Positions 38,106-51,528 of a DNA stretch of 64,000 nt are shown piece by piece; the first letter of the stretch is position 1; each line of letters opens with the position of its first letter. The notes beneath the pieces were generated by a model. The model saw only the letters and a program-made list of their open reading frames with translations. It was not told the DNA's origin and did no database searches. The stretch is taken from NCBI GenBank assembly GCA_022578605.1, contig MU394055.1:438902-502901 (forward strand), read 5' to 3'. Both the position numbers and the translations under genes were made by a program. The DNA is from Camillea tinctor. Taxonomy: Eukaryota; Ascomycota; Sordariomycetes; Xylariales; Xylariaceae.

Positions 38106-39860
38106 GACTATATCCAAACTGGATTTTCCAATTATACAAGCACCCGATGTTGTACTAGCTATAATGTTGATTCTCGTGCGTTAGTTAAATCAACTCAATA
38201 CGAAGCAACGTAGAAAAATATTGTAGAAAAATTAGAACTGCTTAGAGCATGTTGTCTAGACACTTCCGGATAGTTGGAAAATCTTCAAGTGCCCAAGAAG
38301 AGAGTTGCTGTCGGTTGGTTGTTTGGGCTTAAGTAGTAGAGGGTTGTATTTTAACACGTCTAGTTGAGTCTGAAGGAAATATGACCAACTCTACCGAAAC
38401 CAGTTCAGTAGACTCCAAGTGTATTGAAGAAGGCCGCGAGTCTGCCCACTAGCCAGAGTGCAGTGACAATGTATATTCGTCGAATATAAGTGACTGAACA
38501 GATTGGCGCAGAAAGTCAGTCGTAAATATGTGGAATGCGCTCCAACTCTAGGATGCTGCCTCGTGATGATCTAGTTGCGCTTGGACGTTGGCGGTATTTC
38601 TCAATAGGATTCGATGGTGAATAATGGCAGTACCTGATGTCTTTGGCGACTAAGTCCAGTGCAAAGGTCAGGGTTCTAATGTTAGACTGTGCTGAATTGT
38701 TCTAGATTTCCACGAGGGTTAGTATCTTATATCGTATAGATCTTGAAGTAGAACGCGCCTACTCGTTCACAAAGACACGCTCGGAGACAGATGTCTAATC
38801 CGTACCAATCGGGCCGGGTTCCTCTCAGTCGCAACTGAACTTCGGATGCGTAATACGCAATCAAGTCCTTGGGATATTCGACCTCCTTCCCTCTGCTTCT
38901 GAGTTCCTCTAGCTTCCTCCTCCGGGCAAGCCTCTACGGTTTCCCAATTCTATAAGGCTGGTCTTCTTTTGCGTAAGGAGCAAACAAGAGTGCTGGATAA
39001 TTAGCACTCGCCCCTGCCCATTGGTATATTTTTCGGGGCAGTTGGTTGCGTTGGTGTAGATGACGGTCCTGGAAGTTCAAGGAAGGCGAGTAGCCAAGTA
39101 GTCGGATAGGATGGGACCCTGCGTGGAAGATCTCAAGCTTTTGTGGTGTAAGGAAAGTATAGCCAGTGTCTGATATAATTAGGGGAATCAGCGTGATCGA
39201 CACTGGAGAAGAGTAATCACTGGAGAAGAGTAATATGTACCCGAATCTTGAAACGATCGAAGCAAACTATACACTTATTTAGAAATATGATAGACGAATC
39301 GAGGGTATACCGCCTAGCCGAGTAGTGTGTTTAGTCGAACAAGAAGATAATGGGACTGAGGATGAGATAAACGAGAGAGAAGAAACTGTGACCCCCCTTG
39401 CTGTTTGATAGAAGGACTTTGAGACGTCAATATAGTTGTGAATCCTCTTGTTCCTGACAATCGACACCTGATCACAGGTGCGTGGAGGGCCTCCGATTGC
39501 TTGCCCCAACGAAAGCCACTTGAAACCAGACCTGAGGGGATTTAAGATACAGCCCTCCAGAGCTAGCAGAACCGAAACAGCAGGTCCGAACACTGAATAA
39601 ATACCAACACACATAGACAAAAAGCAAGATGGGGGGAGTTGGTGAGGGCAAGTGGAACGCAAGAATACACCAGTGTACAAGAAAGATAATATTGCAATGT
39701 CAATAACTAGGTTTGTAGATAGATAGGTAGGCAGGTAGAAAGGTTATGCCGCTTTGCTGTGGCATGGACTCAAAACAATGTCTGAAGACATTGGCAGTTT
39801 GAAGGACCGGGGGTGAAAAGGTGAAGCTTTTGAGGATTATCCGGAGGAAAGGGAGAGGGG

Positions 39861-40011
39861 ATACGAAAGAGAAAGAGAGAAAACAAAAGAGAGAGCGAGA
39901 GAGAAGGAAGGAGAACTTGGTAAGAGCTTGAGCTCATCAGACAACAGACACACACATACACACATACACACACATACACATACGCACACGCACATACGCA
40001 CATACACACAT
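39861..40011. repeat. GA-rich then CA-rich microsatellite pair
   Basis: A purine tract (GAGAGA/GAAAGA, 39861-39915) is followed by CACATA/CACACA units (39947-40011). Antisense open frames across it are Cys/Val/Met-rich artefacts of the repeat. Confidence 0.85.
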
Positions 40012-41323
40012 AAAGGTTATGCTGAGTCCGAACTGGAGCCGACTACAAAGGAAGCTATAGGAAGATGGATGGACAAATAGACGGACGGCAAAACGGCCGC
40101 CATGACAAGCAATACGAATAACACAGAATGAAAGGATAAAACACAGCAGAGTTCCCACATTAAGGGTACACAAATACTTCGCATTATGCATTGCGTGGTT
40201 CTGTCGAGGATGTTTAGCATACCCCACTGCAGGTTTGGGCGTCGGCCGCTCTCCTTAAACGGTTAATCAGTCCCAGAACAAGGTCTCCCGTACCGTTGCC
40301 CCCAAGGATAGGGCCCAGGGATAGGGCCTGTATGACTAGTCGTCAAGTCGTCGTCTTTTGCGTGCAACTTGGGAAAGCGTTTGGCAGTTCGTTCTTTGCT
40401 GTCAGTTACCCTGGAAAAGCCCGGGGCTGATGCTGGCAGAGATATGCCGGGTAGGAGGGCATGCAGGTCGTTTTAGAGGGGGATCCTTGTGCGTCAGATT
40501 GGTGCGTCGAAGATCGTAGCCAAGCCTGCGTCAAGTGCAACGCTCGTCTGAACCATCATGATCGTCGCAGGGTCTAGCCCCGGCGAGGGAGTTTAAATAG
40601 CTAACCCGAAAATCCTGTGCTAGGTTATGTACATAGTAGTAGCAGTAGAAGTAGAAATGAGAGATGGTATTGCCATTGAGCAGATACAATGTCCGTGAAC
40701 ACGGTCAAGGCATAGGCTGAAGATTGACATACTCAAGTCCTCATCTAGTAATGACGACGAATCCTACTTACCTACTTCGGCGTAGATCTGACTTATACTA
40801 AACCTACGCAATCTCCAGTAAGCCCCTTTGAGCTTACGGAGTAGATGACCTACCTAATCTGCCACCAGCGCCTCATCAGACAGATTAAGAAACCTCACGG
40901 GACGCATTGAGGCTGGTGCCCTAGATCGGGAATGTTAATATGGCCAGTACATCACCCAATTTCTGTTGAACTTTTCGATTTCTCCTCTTTTCTTAACCTT
41001 TTTTTTATTTAATTTTTTTTTTCTTGCCTTTATTACCATACGTCGGTGTCTGACCCCCCCTGCATGGAACTTTGAGAACATGGCTTTGGGTTAAGTTAGC
41101 TAGGTTTAGCTGGGTTGCTGGAATCGGCCATATAACTAATCGGCTGTGCGCCTGTCGGATGTTCACGAGCAAATATTAAAAAAAACTGAACCGACAGACG
41201 AGATAGACGGGTCGGCGCGCAAAAGATTTCACAAAAAGATCTACAAGCTGAGACCCGGGATTGGGCTTGAAACCTGCATGCAGTTAGACATAGGCGTGTT
41301 CCTGTTTGATACCACAGACAGTA

Positions 41324-41350
41324 GGCCACCAGGGCCACCAGGGCCACCAG
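41324..41350. repeat. GGCCACCAG x3 tandem repeat
   Basis: Three perfect 9-bp copies, which would read as Gly-Pro-Pro in one frame. Confidence 0.9.
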
Positions 41351-41592
41351 GACTATATTTGCGATCTGTGACCGGATTAGTAACTGACCGGTAGACGACT
41401 CATGGGCCTATACAACTAATCGATCGGGAGGTACCGAGCCTGCCAGGGCGAAAGCCCTGTTTCACTGTTATTATTGGGGAGGTGGGAATTGGGAGGGGGG
41501 AGGGGGCGGTAGTGTGGTATTCAAGGGTGCTTTTACTAGGTATGTGGTGTAGTGTATGTACATGAGAACACATAATAATGGAGGCCACGACA

Positions 41593-41641
41593 GCCACGGT
41601 CACGACTATGACCATGGTGACCATGGAATAGTGACCGTGGC
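41593..41641. repeat. Inverted repeat with 11-bp perfect arms
   Basis: GCCACGGTCAC at 41593-41603 is the exact reverse complement of GTGACCGTGGC at 41631-41641. The 27-bp loop contains a further internal palindrome around CCATGGTGACCATGG. It could form a cruciform or an RNA hairpin; no gene lies next to it. Confidence 0.8.
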
Positions 41642-44600
41642 GACCTCGGAGCTACATAGCAGCCCTAGGGCTTTCGGAGAAAATTGGTGTAGGTAACCCG
41701 GGCTACATATTAGTGTACATATAAAGAGCCGCCAACGTGACAGTGTGTATTATTATTCCGGTAGGTGGCTAATCTAATGCCTTTGTATGTTAGCCCGCGA
41801 GAAAGGGATTTGTGTTCCTCAAGTATACAACTCATACATGTATGGATGGGTATGGGTATGTGAGGACAAGGTAGTATATAGTGTGGATGACGCACTGCCT
41901 TCGTCCGACCATAACACGGATAATAGACTGACTGACTGATGGGATGGCTTTGACATTCTACGCTGGGCAGAAACATTCTTTCGTCCTTTTCGCATGGTAC
42001 AGTAGAAAAGAAATGATAGGAGTGAGTATCAATGGGATGAATGTTGAAGCAGGATGAATAGGTAAAGTTAAAATAAAATGTAACATTGGTAAGCCGAACA
42101 ACGGTAGTCCGTCTGGCATCGCAGGGAGGACTAGACGACACAACACAACATAATACAACACTACACAGCGGAACAGGACACAATGCCATCATGACGGTAC
42201 TAAACCTAACGTAGAGTAGGTAGCACGTCCTGATTTCCCTACCTATTTATTATTACTATTTTTTTTTCTTTTTCACTCTCTAGTGTTTCTTATTTTGCTT
42301 CCATTCTTCTTCTGAATGATCGTTGACAGACGTTGTGTCATTGGCATGCAGCTTCTTGTCAATATGTGCAAAAGTGGGCTGTGAAAAATTAGGAGAACAT
42401 TTTAGTTTAGCTCTGTTGTGAAATCTCGAGGATAATAAGGAGCGGACTAGGATACCCCAGGGAACCATCTCACGATCATGGGTGGTGTTTCAGGCTGGTG
42501 TTGGAAAGTTCTTTTTTTTTTGATTTATGCGTTTCAAAGAGGGCTGCTATCCGCAACGATATCCGGATACAGGAAGGTCTACAGCAAAGAGAAAAAAGAT
42601 CGCCTAAGCTAATGATGAACAATACATGTTTACGGAAATATTAATATGAACCAGATAATTACGGCATGGTTTTGGAATACATAGACTTTTCTAGCTGAAG
42701 TCAAACAGAGAAAGGGACTACTTCTAGAAAAGTTAGGGGTTCAGGGGGGCTGCTTTAAATAGATAACCCCTCTTTGCGACTTTACCTTCCCGCTTACTGA
42801 TAATAATTGCATCATTTGTTTACTTTCTTTCGGCTCACCATTCTAGCTGAGTACCGAATGTACATTTTTGTTGGATTACGTTTAAATTTCGAAATGAATT
42901 CTATGTTATTCAGTGAGACAAAAGCGAGGACGTAACTAGGTTAGAAGCTGCACATGACCTAAGTAGTGACTGCTCGTCACAGCCAACCACTTACACACAT
43001 ATATGTATACTACTTACCCACCTACCTAGGTACCTTACGTACATACCTCCCACATCACATTCTAGCCTAGCTAAGACGGAAAGGCTCTAATTGACTACAC
43101 ACCTTGCATCGATCGTAGTCTCGCCGTTTTTATTGACACCTTACATGTCGCGGTAGAGCCACGTTCAGGAGCGAACATCTCATTCTAGTTTGATCGACTG
43201 CTAGGAATCCCATCTCGGGGCATCTCAGCCAGCCACCTCGGATCTCTCTCCTATTGCACCGATTTTACCATCCATTGACTCCTCGTCGATACCCTTATGT
43301 GTGCGGCCGCACTCGGGGTTTTATGTATTCGGCAAGCACTAAGTTCTAGCTGAAAGCTTATGACAGCCTCCGCTGTTTCGATTATGATATAAGCCGTGAT
43401 CTCCAGCTAAGTTTATTCCCCCCTCCCGTAACTAGAAGGTGATGATGCGCCTACGGACCCCGGTTCCGAAGATCTCCGCCCTTATATATATACTCGGCCA
43501 TGACCTATAGATGCTCAGCCTGTATGCCAAGGCTATAGAAGTAGTTGCAAGACCGTATCGTGCAGTCCCTTTGGTGTGCCCTGCCACCTCATCAATTATT
43601 ATATTGTCAATAGTAAGGCAATAATAGATCCTATGACCCCTCCCCCCCTCTTCCACTACGTCTCATCGAATAATAACGCTTTAGTATATAACTCACTTAG
43701 CTGTCACACTATCGTGTTGCCGATATAGTGAATAGTGTTTACTATATTAAGCTATTATCTTAAATTGGTCAAACTAGCCTTTTTGTTACTGGGAATCTTA
43801 ATTATGCCCCGAAAGTTATAGGATATCGTCTTGGTTTGTCAGCCTCTTGGGGATGCTCTACTTCTGGTAAGACCTCTCTGGTCGTGATTCATTAGGGTTT
43901 AGAGATTAAACCGAGAAATATACTTCGTTGATCTGTTCATGTGGCCAATATAGAAAGCCAAGACGCTCAGACCTCGAGCCGTACACCACGGTTTAGGAAT
44001 ATCGGCAGTAGCCAAAGCCACTGGCATGTTGTAGGGTTACTATTCAAAGACCTTAATGCTACTAAATGGAGCACACGCTTAAGACATACCTACACTAAGC
44101 CATAGAGTTTGTTATCTAGTCCATAGTTCTCTGCATGGATACAAGACTTCTAAGCAGTACGGCAATAAATCAGCCCGGCATCGTACAAACTTGCATGGGG
44201 TTGATTAATCGACCCCGGGGCTGCTTACTTTAGATGCTAATTCGAGAGGACAAATGTCGTGAGGTGAGTCATGTTATTTGATGATTCAACTTAGACACTA
44301 ATCTCGCTCCCGCCTGAAATATCCATTATGTATAATCAGCGATGAAAATGGCTTAAATAAACACTATCAAGTTTCTATGTTCGAAGGACTTTCCCTAGTG
44401 GTCCCATCGTTCTGGCTCAATGGATATTCCCATCGGTATACATAATACTCTAGCGTTAAGAGAAATAAACTCACTCCGGTCCCAGGGAGACAGACTATAC
44501 GGCCATAATGAGGCGAGTCATAGACTCCTATTTAACTGCATATATCATACTATCCCCCCCTCCTCCTCCCAAAAAGAAAGACAAAAACACCCCGACCGCC

Positions 44601-46497
44601 TTAAGCACTTGCTCATTTTCTTAGAAACATGAATTCGTCAAGCAATACTGTAGTGTAGGACGGTTAGAGTAATCCCATCATCGCTAGTGGTTGTGTGTTT
44701 TATTACTGATGAAGTTGATCATGAACCCCTGTCGATCTTTCCCGTTCTGTGGATGGAGATAAGCCTCTGTAATTGAGTCTAGATGCTCTCACCAAGCGCT
44801 CCTATAGGATAGACGGGCCTCTATTACATGTAAGCTAGGTGGTCCGGCGGACTAGTCCGCGAAGCTATGAACTCTGGGCCCTATCAAGGAACTTATGATC
44901 AAAGAATGTCCCACGACCGACTGCGGTGATACACGGCGAAGCCGGCTTGCTATTGCGATCCGCTCAACGAGGAGTGTTCTACCATCATGTGTTTCCCTTC
45001 CACATTCCTCTCCTGTCCTCTCCACGGTAGGCTGGTAGCTCGTGCTAGCCTCCCAGCCTAGGCACAGCCAGCAAACCGGCACAACGGATCTTAGATGTAC
45101 TGGAAATACTGGCGCGCGGGGGCGGAAACTAGCATTTTAGCCACGTTTGCCAGCGAAGAGCCAAGTCAGGAAGAGGGTCCCAGGGTGGAAAGCACGGCAG
45201 TCCTCTGGTATCTTTAAAAGGGGGAGAAAGGCGCTACGGTGTGTTCCCTTAATAAGCCGATAGCCTGGGAGGCTGCAGCAAGCATGGAGAGTGAAGTGCT
45301 TGCCTTCGCAGCGAATCTTCCGCTGCAGGAAAGCAGGGTGAGACAAAAATGGGATAGAGCCCCTGGCGTCGTCGACTTAAGCGACTCAACTGAATGGCTT
45401 GCCTTTAGACCATGTATCAGTTGTACTGCAACCCTCCTTCTTTCCCCAAAAGGGTGCTCATGTCAGGTGAATGGCCTGAGCAGAGGCCTTGAGGAGAAGG
45501 ATATAGGAGGAGGGAAACAATTTACTTGTGTGAAGAAGAGCATATAAGTAAAGGGGTTAGATATTGCAGATACGAGGGCTAAGCTTCGAAGCATTCTACT
45601 ATACCTCCTTTTTCTTACTTTTGTCCACGAATAATAGCAAGGTGTTTTGGTATTCAAACTGCTTGCAGTTTATCTAGCACATGATCGTATCAATAATAAC
45701 ATTTCGCCAAATTCTTATACATGTGTGTGTGCGCGCGTGTGTATGTCTGTGTGTGACAGTCGCCGAAATACACCCTATTTGCTATCGGCTGTGCCCATAT
45801 TTCCGAAAACAAGTCGACAGTTATATTTTCCAAACAAATCATTTGCCCTGATTTCGTTGCCCTAAAGATCTGTTGTTCCTATTTGACAGCTTGGGTGCTT
45901 GTTCGCTGTTCCCTCTTTCCCAATCAAGCCCTTTGCGTTAATAGTCTTAACAACCATATGTCCTAAAACAAGTAGGTTGAAAGGGAGGAGAGCCTCGCAA
46001 TACAGGACTTGATGGCCTAGAACTCGAGAGCGAGTATCTAGGACTTGATAGAAGTAGAATTTTGGGACCGGGGCCATGCTGGCCACCTAGACACTCCATC
46101 TCATCCTTGTGAAATGCAGTGCTTCGTACATCATAACTGAACAAACGGGATGTTCAGATTCATCATCTCTGCTTAACTTTCGGTCCCGCTAACCGTAAAG
46201 GGGTTTTAATGTAAATATAGTCTGATATCGCTGTTTCTGGGTCTCGGTACCAACCCCCCCAATCGCCCACGCTCGTAAGGCGTGCCGGCGGCAGGGCGCA
46301 GTTGATTTTCACCTGTTCGCAACAAAGTTAGTTCGTCAAATTTCACGGCGTAGGCCTAGTAAAGCCCACCGGGCCTTGATGAGGCAAACCGACGTGCATA
46401 AGGGGGTGCAAAATCCGACTTGATGAATATAGTCCCCACGTTATCTCTCTCTCTCACCGCCAGGCATAGAATAAGCACACTCATATACTCACTCATT

Positions 46498-46577
46498 CAC
46501 ACATACATACACATACACATACACATACACACATATATACATACATATAACTTACACACATACACACATACACACAC
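46498..46577. repeat. CATACA/CACACA microsatellite
   Basis: Alternating CATACA and CACATA units cover about 80 bp. Confidence 0.85.
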
Positions 46578-47026
46578 CCCCAGCCTGCACGACGCAGCTC
46601 GCAACGTTCCCGAATAACGGGGCGACTGTCCACATTGCATAGTTGCACTGGCAGTTCTACCCGTGCTGCCGGCCCGTGTACATGTCGAGAGGGACATAAA
46701 TGTCCGATGCGCGTGATTGGATGCACCGTCTGAGATGGGACCCCGGCCTGTGTGCCGGCAAGACACCCGTCTCCAGCCACGTCATCCGATGTTCGAACCC
46801 GCTGAACCCTACCTTAGGGGTTTCCGCTTTGGGCCAACCCCCAGTCCAAGCAAGTATGACACGGCAACATGGTGAAAGCAATGTATGTAGGCACATACCT
46901 AGGGCTTTGCTCGCCTCATGGCATGATGTTTTCCCACATTTTACTTCCGCTGACCGATGTGGAGCAATGCTTCTGTTTTTGGGGGGGAGGGGGACGTGAG
47001 ACGTGCTGGCAGCGCGCGGGTGCGAG

Positions 47027-47098
47027 AAGGAGAGTAAGTGAGAGAGTGTGTGCGAGAGAAAGAAAAGGAGAGAGAGAGAGGGAGGGAGAGAGAAGGAG
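47027..47098. repeat. GA-rich microsatellite
   Basis: GAGAGA/GGAGAG units with interruptions. Confidence 0.8.
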
Positions 47099-49043
47099 TT
47101 TGGTATACCGTGACGGCTAGATGCGTCTTCTTCACTGGCTTTCCAGCAAGCGGCAGTTACTCTAAACTGCCAAGCGTACAAGGCAGGGCGACCGGGCGTC
47201 GCTGAAATGCCTTGATGTCACGGGTACAAACAGTTCGACCCTAGTGTTGAAATCGAAAAAACTGATGCAGCTTGCCTGCTGAGAGATTTCGTGTTACGAG
47301 CTCGGCTGGTTGCAGGTGCTTCAATGCTATCGACGCCAATTGGGCAGCCATTATGCATTATGGGTTGGGCGTCGGGCAAATTCGATGACTGATTTGGGCA
47401 CGTCTTGTTCGTCTTCCACGATGATCGGGCGGTTGTTCGAAGTTGCTACAACGGTAGCGGCTTTTGTGACGCGCCTATAAGTTATGAACGAGATAGAAAC
47501 CACGCATTAGCCTAGCATCTAGGGTTTGTATGTCAGTTGGTTGTGTTGGTTGCTTGCTTGTTAAGACACAAATACGCAAGACGACACAAGTCAGATTGGT
47601 CCAAGTGGTGTTAAACCTGCTGCAATACTTGGTGAGGGCAATTCGGAGCCGCCTCCTGAATGCTGGCGGCCGCACTGCAACCTTCTGTTATATTGGCTTT
47701 CAAGCTTGTATGGCGCCTAACTTCATGGGACTTCATGTGCAGAATGTCTCTCAAATCCCTTAATGGGACTTCGCCGGTCACGCCCCAATATTATGCACCA
47801 TCAAGTAAGTTAGCTAAACAGTTAGGCAACCTGCATTGGTAGGTTGCATGCTTTGCCGGAATCATCTTTCAGGGGCATCGTGAGAGTTTCGCTTCGTAAA
47901 TGAATGCGGAAGCCGAGCGTGTTTTAAGTATCACAACGACGTATCGTACTGCTTAGATCCGGTAATTGCAACTCCAGGCTGATGATCCAGCGAAAGATCA
48001 GGACCGCCTTGCTTTTTTCCACGAATATGCGCGGCCTCGGTTATGAAATGATGTCTTCATCTATCCCTGGTATCAGAATGAATGCGCCACGATTGCTTCA
48101 TTGCTTCATTGCCTCGGAAGGAAAGCAAAGCGAAGCCCTTGCTCACGAACATTACTGGCGGAGGACACAGGCCGTGTGCTGTATCCGGAACTTTAGGAGA
48201 GCATGGCTGGCATAACAGAGACGATGGCGAAATTAAGTAGACGGCTCTGGCTCCCGATGCTCGAGGTCTTTCAAAGCCCTGGGGAATCAACGGTTAACTT
48301 GTACATTCTATCTTCATGTAGTCTTCACTGAACATACCACACATCAATCCTATCCAAAGCTACCGTCTAGCTGAGCTGGAGACCATCCTGAGACATCAAT
48401 TAAGTGCATTTAAAATCTAGTTATAGACACCAACAGAACTTAACCCCTTTTATTTCGCGTGACACATGTATCATATAGGGGTTGTAATCACAGACTAAAT
48501 AGAAGTTAGGTCCTTTGCAGGTTTTTGGTCATTTCTATGTCACTGAAGATAGGAATAGTAGTAATAGCAGTGGAAATAGCGTCTCGGATAGTTTCTGTTT
48601 TCTCCTCAAACTGGGAAAAAGTGCAGGGGTTGAATTAATTATCAGAGGCTGGACGTCGTTTTCCAGTGGGCTCTTCTCTCGCCGCGGTCGCTGACAAATT
48701 CGTCCGTCGTTTCGGCCGAATTATCTTGGCATCATATTCAGGGGATCGTGGCCCTTCCCCCTCGAGCTCTCGAGATCTCATCCATCATTACTTTGTTTAT
48801 CGACGTAGTCCTTATTGTTGTTATCCCTCAAACTAGTCCTACCCAAGCCCATTGTGTCGAAGTGTACTGGGCATATTTCGCTGATAGAAAATCAATCCAA
48901 AACAGAAATACGGAACTCGTTTTGAGTATCATTGCAGTAGAGGGGTTAGACTATATCTAAGAGAATATCGTTTTTAGCGTGGAAGGGGGTAATCAAGAGT
49001 GGTTGACTTTATTACTCTATTTCTCCCTAGCTCTTCTCTTATA

Positions 49044-51297
49044 ATGCCTCGACTTTCTGTTCATAGTTTCAATAGAAAAGACCCAGAATCGAAGAAGAGG
49101 AAGGTTCGGAAAGGAACGCACAGTTGTTGGGAGTGTAAGTTCCCAACGTGAAGCTTGAAAACTTAGCAGCACTAACTATAGGCTTCATCTCATAGGTAGG
49201 AGGCGTAAAATAAAATGCAACTTCCCAGATGATGCTACAATTTGCGAGGGCTGTGAGGCTCGAGGAACCTCTTGTGTGAGCCAGGAGTTTACAGACGAGC
49301 AGCCACCGATGCCTGATCGGCGGCTAGCCCAGCGGTTGGAACGGGTTGAGAACCTCCTCCAGAAACTTGTTGAGAGAGCTACTCCTGATGCCCGTACACC
49401 CCGAGAGAAATCATTGGCCAGTAATTCATCCGTCTCGGAGGAAGGAGAACACGATGTTGTGTGTCCGTTGTCGACCGGCCGCCCTCCAGTGCTAGATATG
49501 CTGAAATCCCTCCGGAGAGGCAGTAGAACTCCCACGACTGAACAATCTTCCTCCTCCTGTGCCCCTACTCCCGCGTCAACCGAAGAAGATATATCCGTGT
49601 TACCTGCCAAGTATGCACAGGTCTCGAGGACGCTCCACGCATTGTTCCCATCCCAGCACGACATTGACGCGATTACAGCTGTGGCTTCTGGTCCCCAGTC
49701 TGTACTACGGTTTTTTGCCAGCAGCCGTGATATCGTTGAAGGACGAATAGAGTCTCTATCGTCTGTATCCCAGATACCATGCATCACCAGCCATCCAGCT
49801 GTGCTTGCGAAGCGGCTTATGCAACTAACAAACTGCATACAGCAGCTGCAACCAATGTCGTCCCCGCGTCTAGTTTCAAATGAGCCCATTCGAAAGCAGA
49901 TGGTCAGATTCGTGTCAGTAATCTCGGATCTAGTAACCTCCAATGATGACCTTGTTGGCTCTGTAGAAGGTCTAGAAACTCTGGCTCTCCTTGTTATGTA
50001 CCACGCCAATGCCGGTAACCTACGCAAGTCATGGCTTACCATCCGACGAACAATTTCAGTTGCTCAGCTCATGGGTGTGGATAGATGTAGCGACAAGCCA
50101 CTCAAGTCAGTAGATCCAAGATCACACCCATCGACGAGAACCAAAGCTCGAACATTTTGGACGCGTATCAGCTTCTACGATCGTTACTTGTCCTTACTTC
50201 TCGGTCTCCCCGCGAGCACGGAGGACAATTCATTCGTGGGCACAGATAATCATATCGACGAAACACCAATGGAAAGACTCGAGAAACTGTACACAGTGAT
50301 CACGGGGTCGATTATCAAACGTAACTGCAGCAAGGATGACTCTGCTTTTAGTATCACCCAATCTATCGACTGTGATCTTGAGAAGGCTGCTAGGACAATG
50401 AGTCCATATTTCTGGCAGCCTGTCAATCCTGGCCCATTTACCACTTCCTCGGAGCGTGTGGAAGCAATATCACAAGTAATTCTTCAAATGCATTATCATA
50501 ATTTGTTAATTCTTTTACACCTCCCCTATATGCTACGAGACCACAGAGAGCGACGGTGGGACTACAGCAAGATGATATGCATGAATTCTTCGCGCGAGCT
50601 ACTTAGAGTTTTTCTTGTCTTTCGGAACTTGAACTCGACGCCATTCGCATGCCGACACACAGACTACGGTGCTCTCACAGCTTCGACCACGCTGCTACTT
50701 GGGTATATCGACCCGAAGCTTCAAGCATGTGACCAACAGACTTGCCAGAGGCGTGAAGCAGACCGAAAACTAATTATAGACGTTAGAGACAGGTTAAAGG
50801 ATATGGCTAATAACAGTAACGACAAGCTATCACTTGAATCATCCGATATTATCAGTCGATTGCTGCCTCTCACCGACGTAGAGCTTATGAGCCGACATAG
50901 GACGGAGGGGTCAGAACTAAAGCTTCAGATTCCATACTTAGGGACTCTCAGCATTAGTTTAGACCACAAAGGCTCTTCAACGTCGTTGTACAGCAGCAAT
51001 TTCCCCCTATCCAATTTCTCTCCCACGCTTACTCCATCCACTGCCGACTCTGGGTTTCGGCTTGATAGTATTGAGGGCGATTCGATGCGCGTGGACTATA
51101 AAGAACAAGGTGATCCTATGTTCACGTTGTTGGATAGTTCGAATATATCGCCTATCCAGCCCGAAGCTCTCAGCGAACAATCACAGTACCCAGAGCTTGC
51201 GACCGGAGAAGACCAATGGGCGTTTCAAGAGGTTGACTCTGCGTACTTTGAGAGCTTGTTTTCTTTGACCTTCTTAGAGTCTCAGATGAACCAATGA
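49044..51297 (+). CDS. Zn2Cys6 fungal-type transcription factor
   Basis: Exons are 49044-49134 and 49196-51297. The 61-nt intron (GTAAGT..CATAG) splits the zinc cluster codon TGT, a placement common in this class. The protein has 730 residues. The Zn2Cys6 cluster is C28-x2-C31-x6-C38-x8-C47-x2-C50-x6-C57, with the basic run RRRKIK between cysteines 2 and 3. A strong nuclear import signal, KKRKVRK, lies at 17-23. A short leucine-heptad stretch after the cluster (about 70-90, RLAQRLERVENLLQKLVE) is the expected dimerisation coil. Residues about 200-460 are the fungal-specific middle homology domain, including TFWTRISFYDRYLSLLLGLP. The last 130 residues are acidic and Ser-rich, possibly the activation region. 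It is convergent with the cellobiose dehydrogenase gene, 231 bp apart, so regulation of the adjacent pair is plausible but not shown. Confidence 0.92.
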
Positions 51298-51528
51298 CTA
51301 ACAGCTTCATAATCGCCATTATATTTTTTTTTCCTTTTCCCTTAACATCTATGTACTCATATCGAGGTGTATTTCATTGCCGAATGAGTGTTCGTCGAAG
51401 TATATGGTAGCTAATATATACAAGCAACGCATCCATATCTTCTGCCTTCGTGATACGCGACGGTCATTGATTTGACTAAGGTAAACAGGATAAAAACTAA
51501 TCCTTCTTACTATGTTCCGTACCCAAAT

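Larger units (their letters stand above)
38106..49043. other. Gene desert, 10.9 kb
   Basis: No gene could be supported in this stretch. It holds GA and CA microsatellites (39861-40011, 46498-46577, 47027-47098), a GGCCACCAG tandem repeat (41324-41350), a large hairpin (41593-41641), a perfect palindrome (44847-44860) and ACCTAGGT at 43024-43031. Frames of 133-174 codons (39279-39680, 41710-42192, 46657-47181, all minus) are low-complexity or repeat-driven. A short coding-like patch with stops lies near 47350-47480 on the minus strand. The part nearest 38.1 kb probably contains the 5' leader and promoter of the ORP1-like gene. Confidence 0.5.

Noticed and set aside
41146..41394. Gly-Pro-Pro repeats suggesting a collagen-like protein
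   Set aside because: They come from only three copies of a 9-bp tandem repeat in a short frame with no other support.
46493..46780. Cys/Val/Met-rich minus-strand frames
   Set aside because: They are translations of the CATACA/CACACA microsatellite.
49185..50042. A 285-codon minus-strand frame opposite the Zn2Cys6 regulator
   Set aside because: The plus strand has the zinc cluster and middle homology domain; the antisense frame has no recognisable feature.
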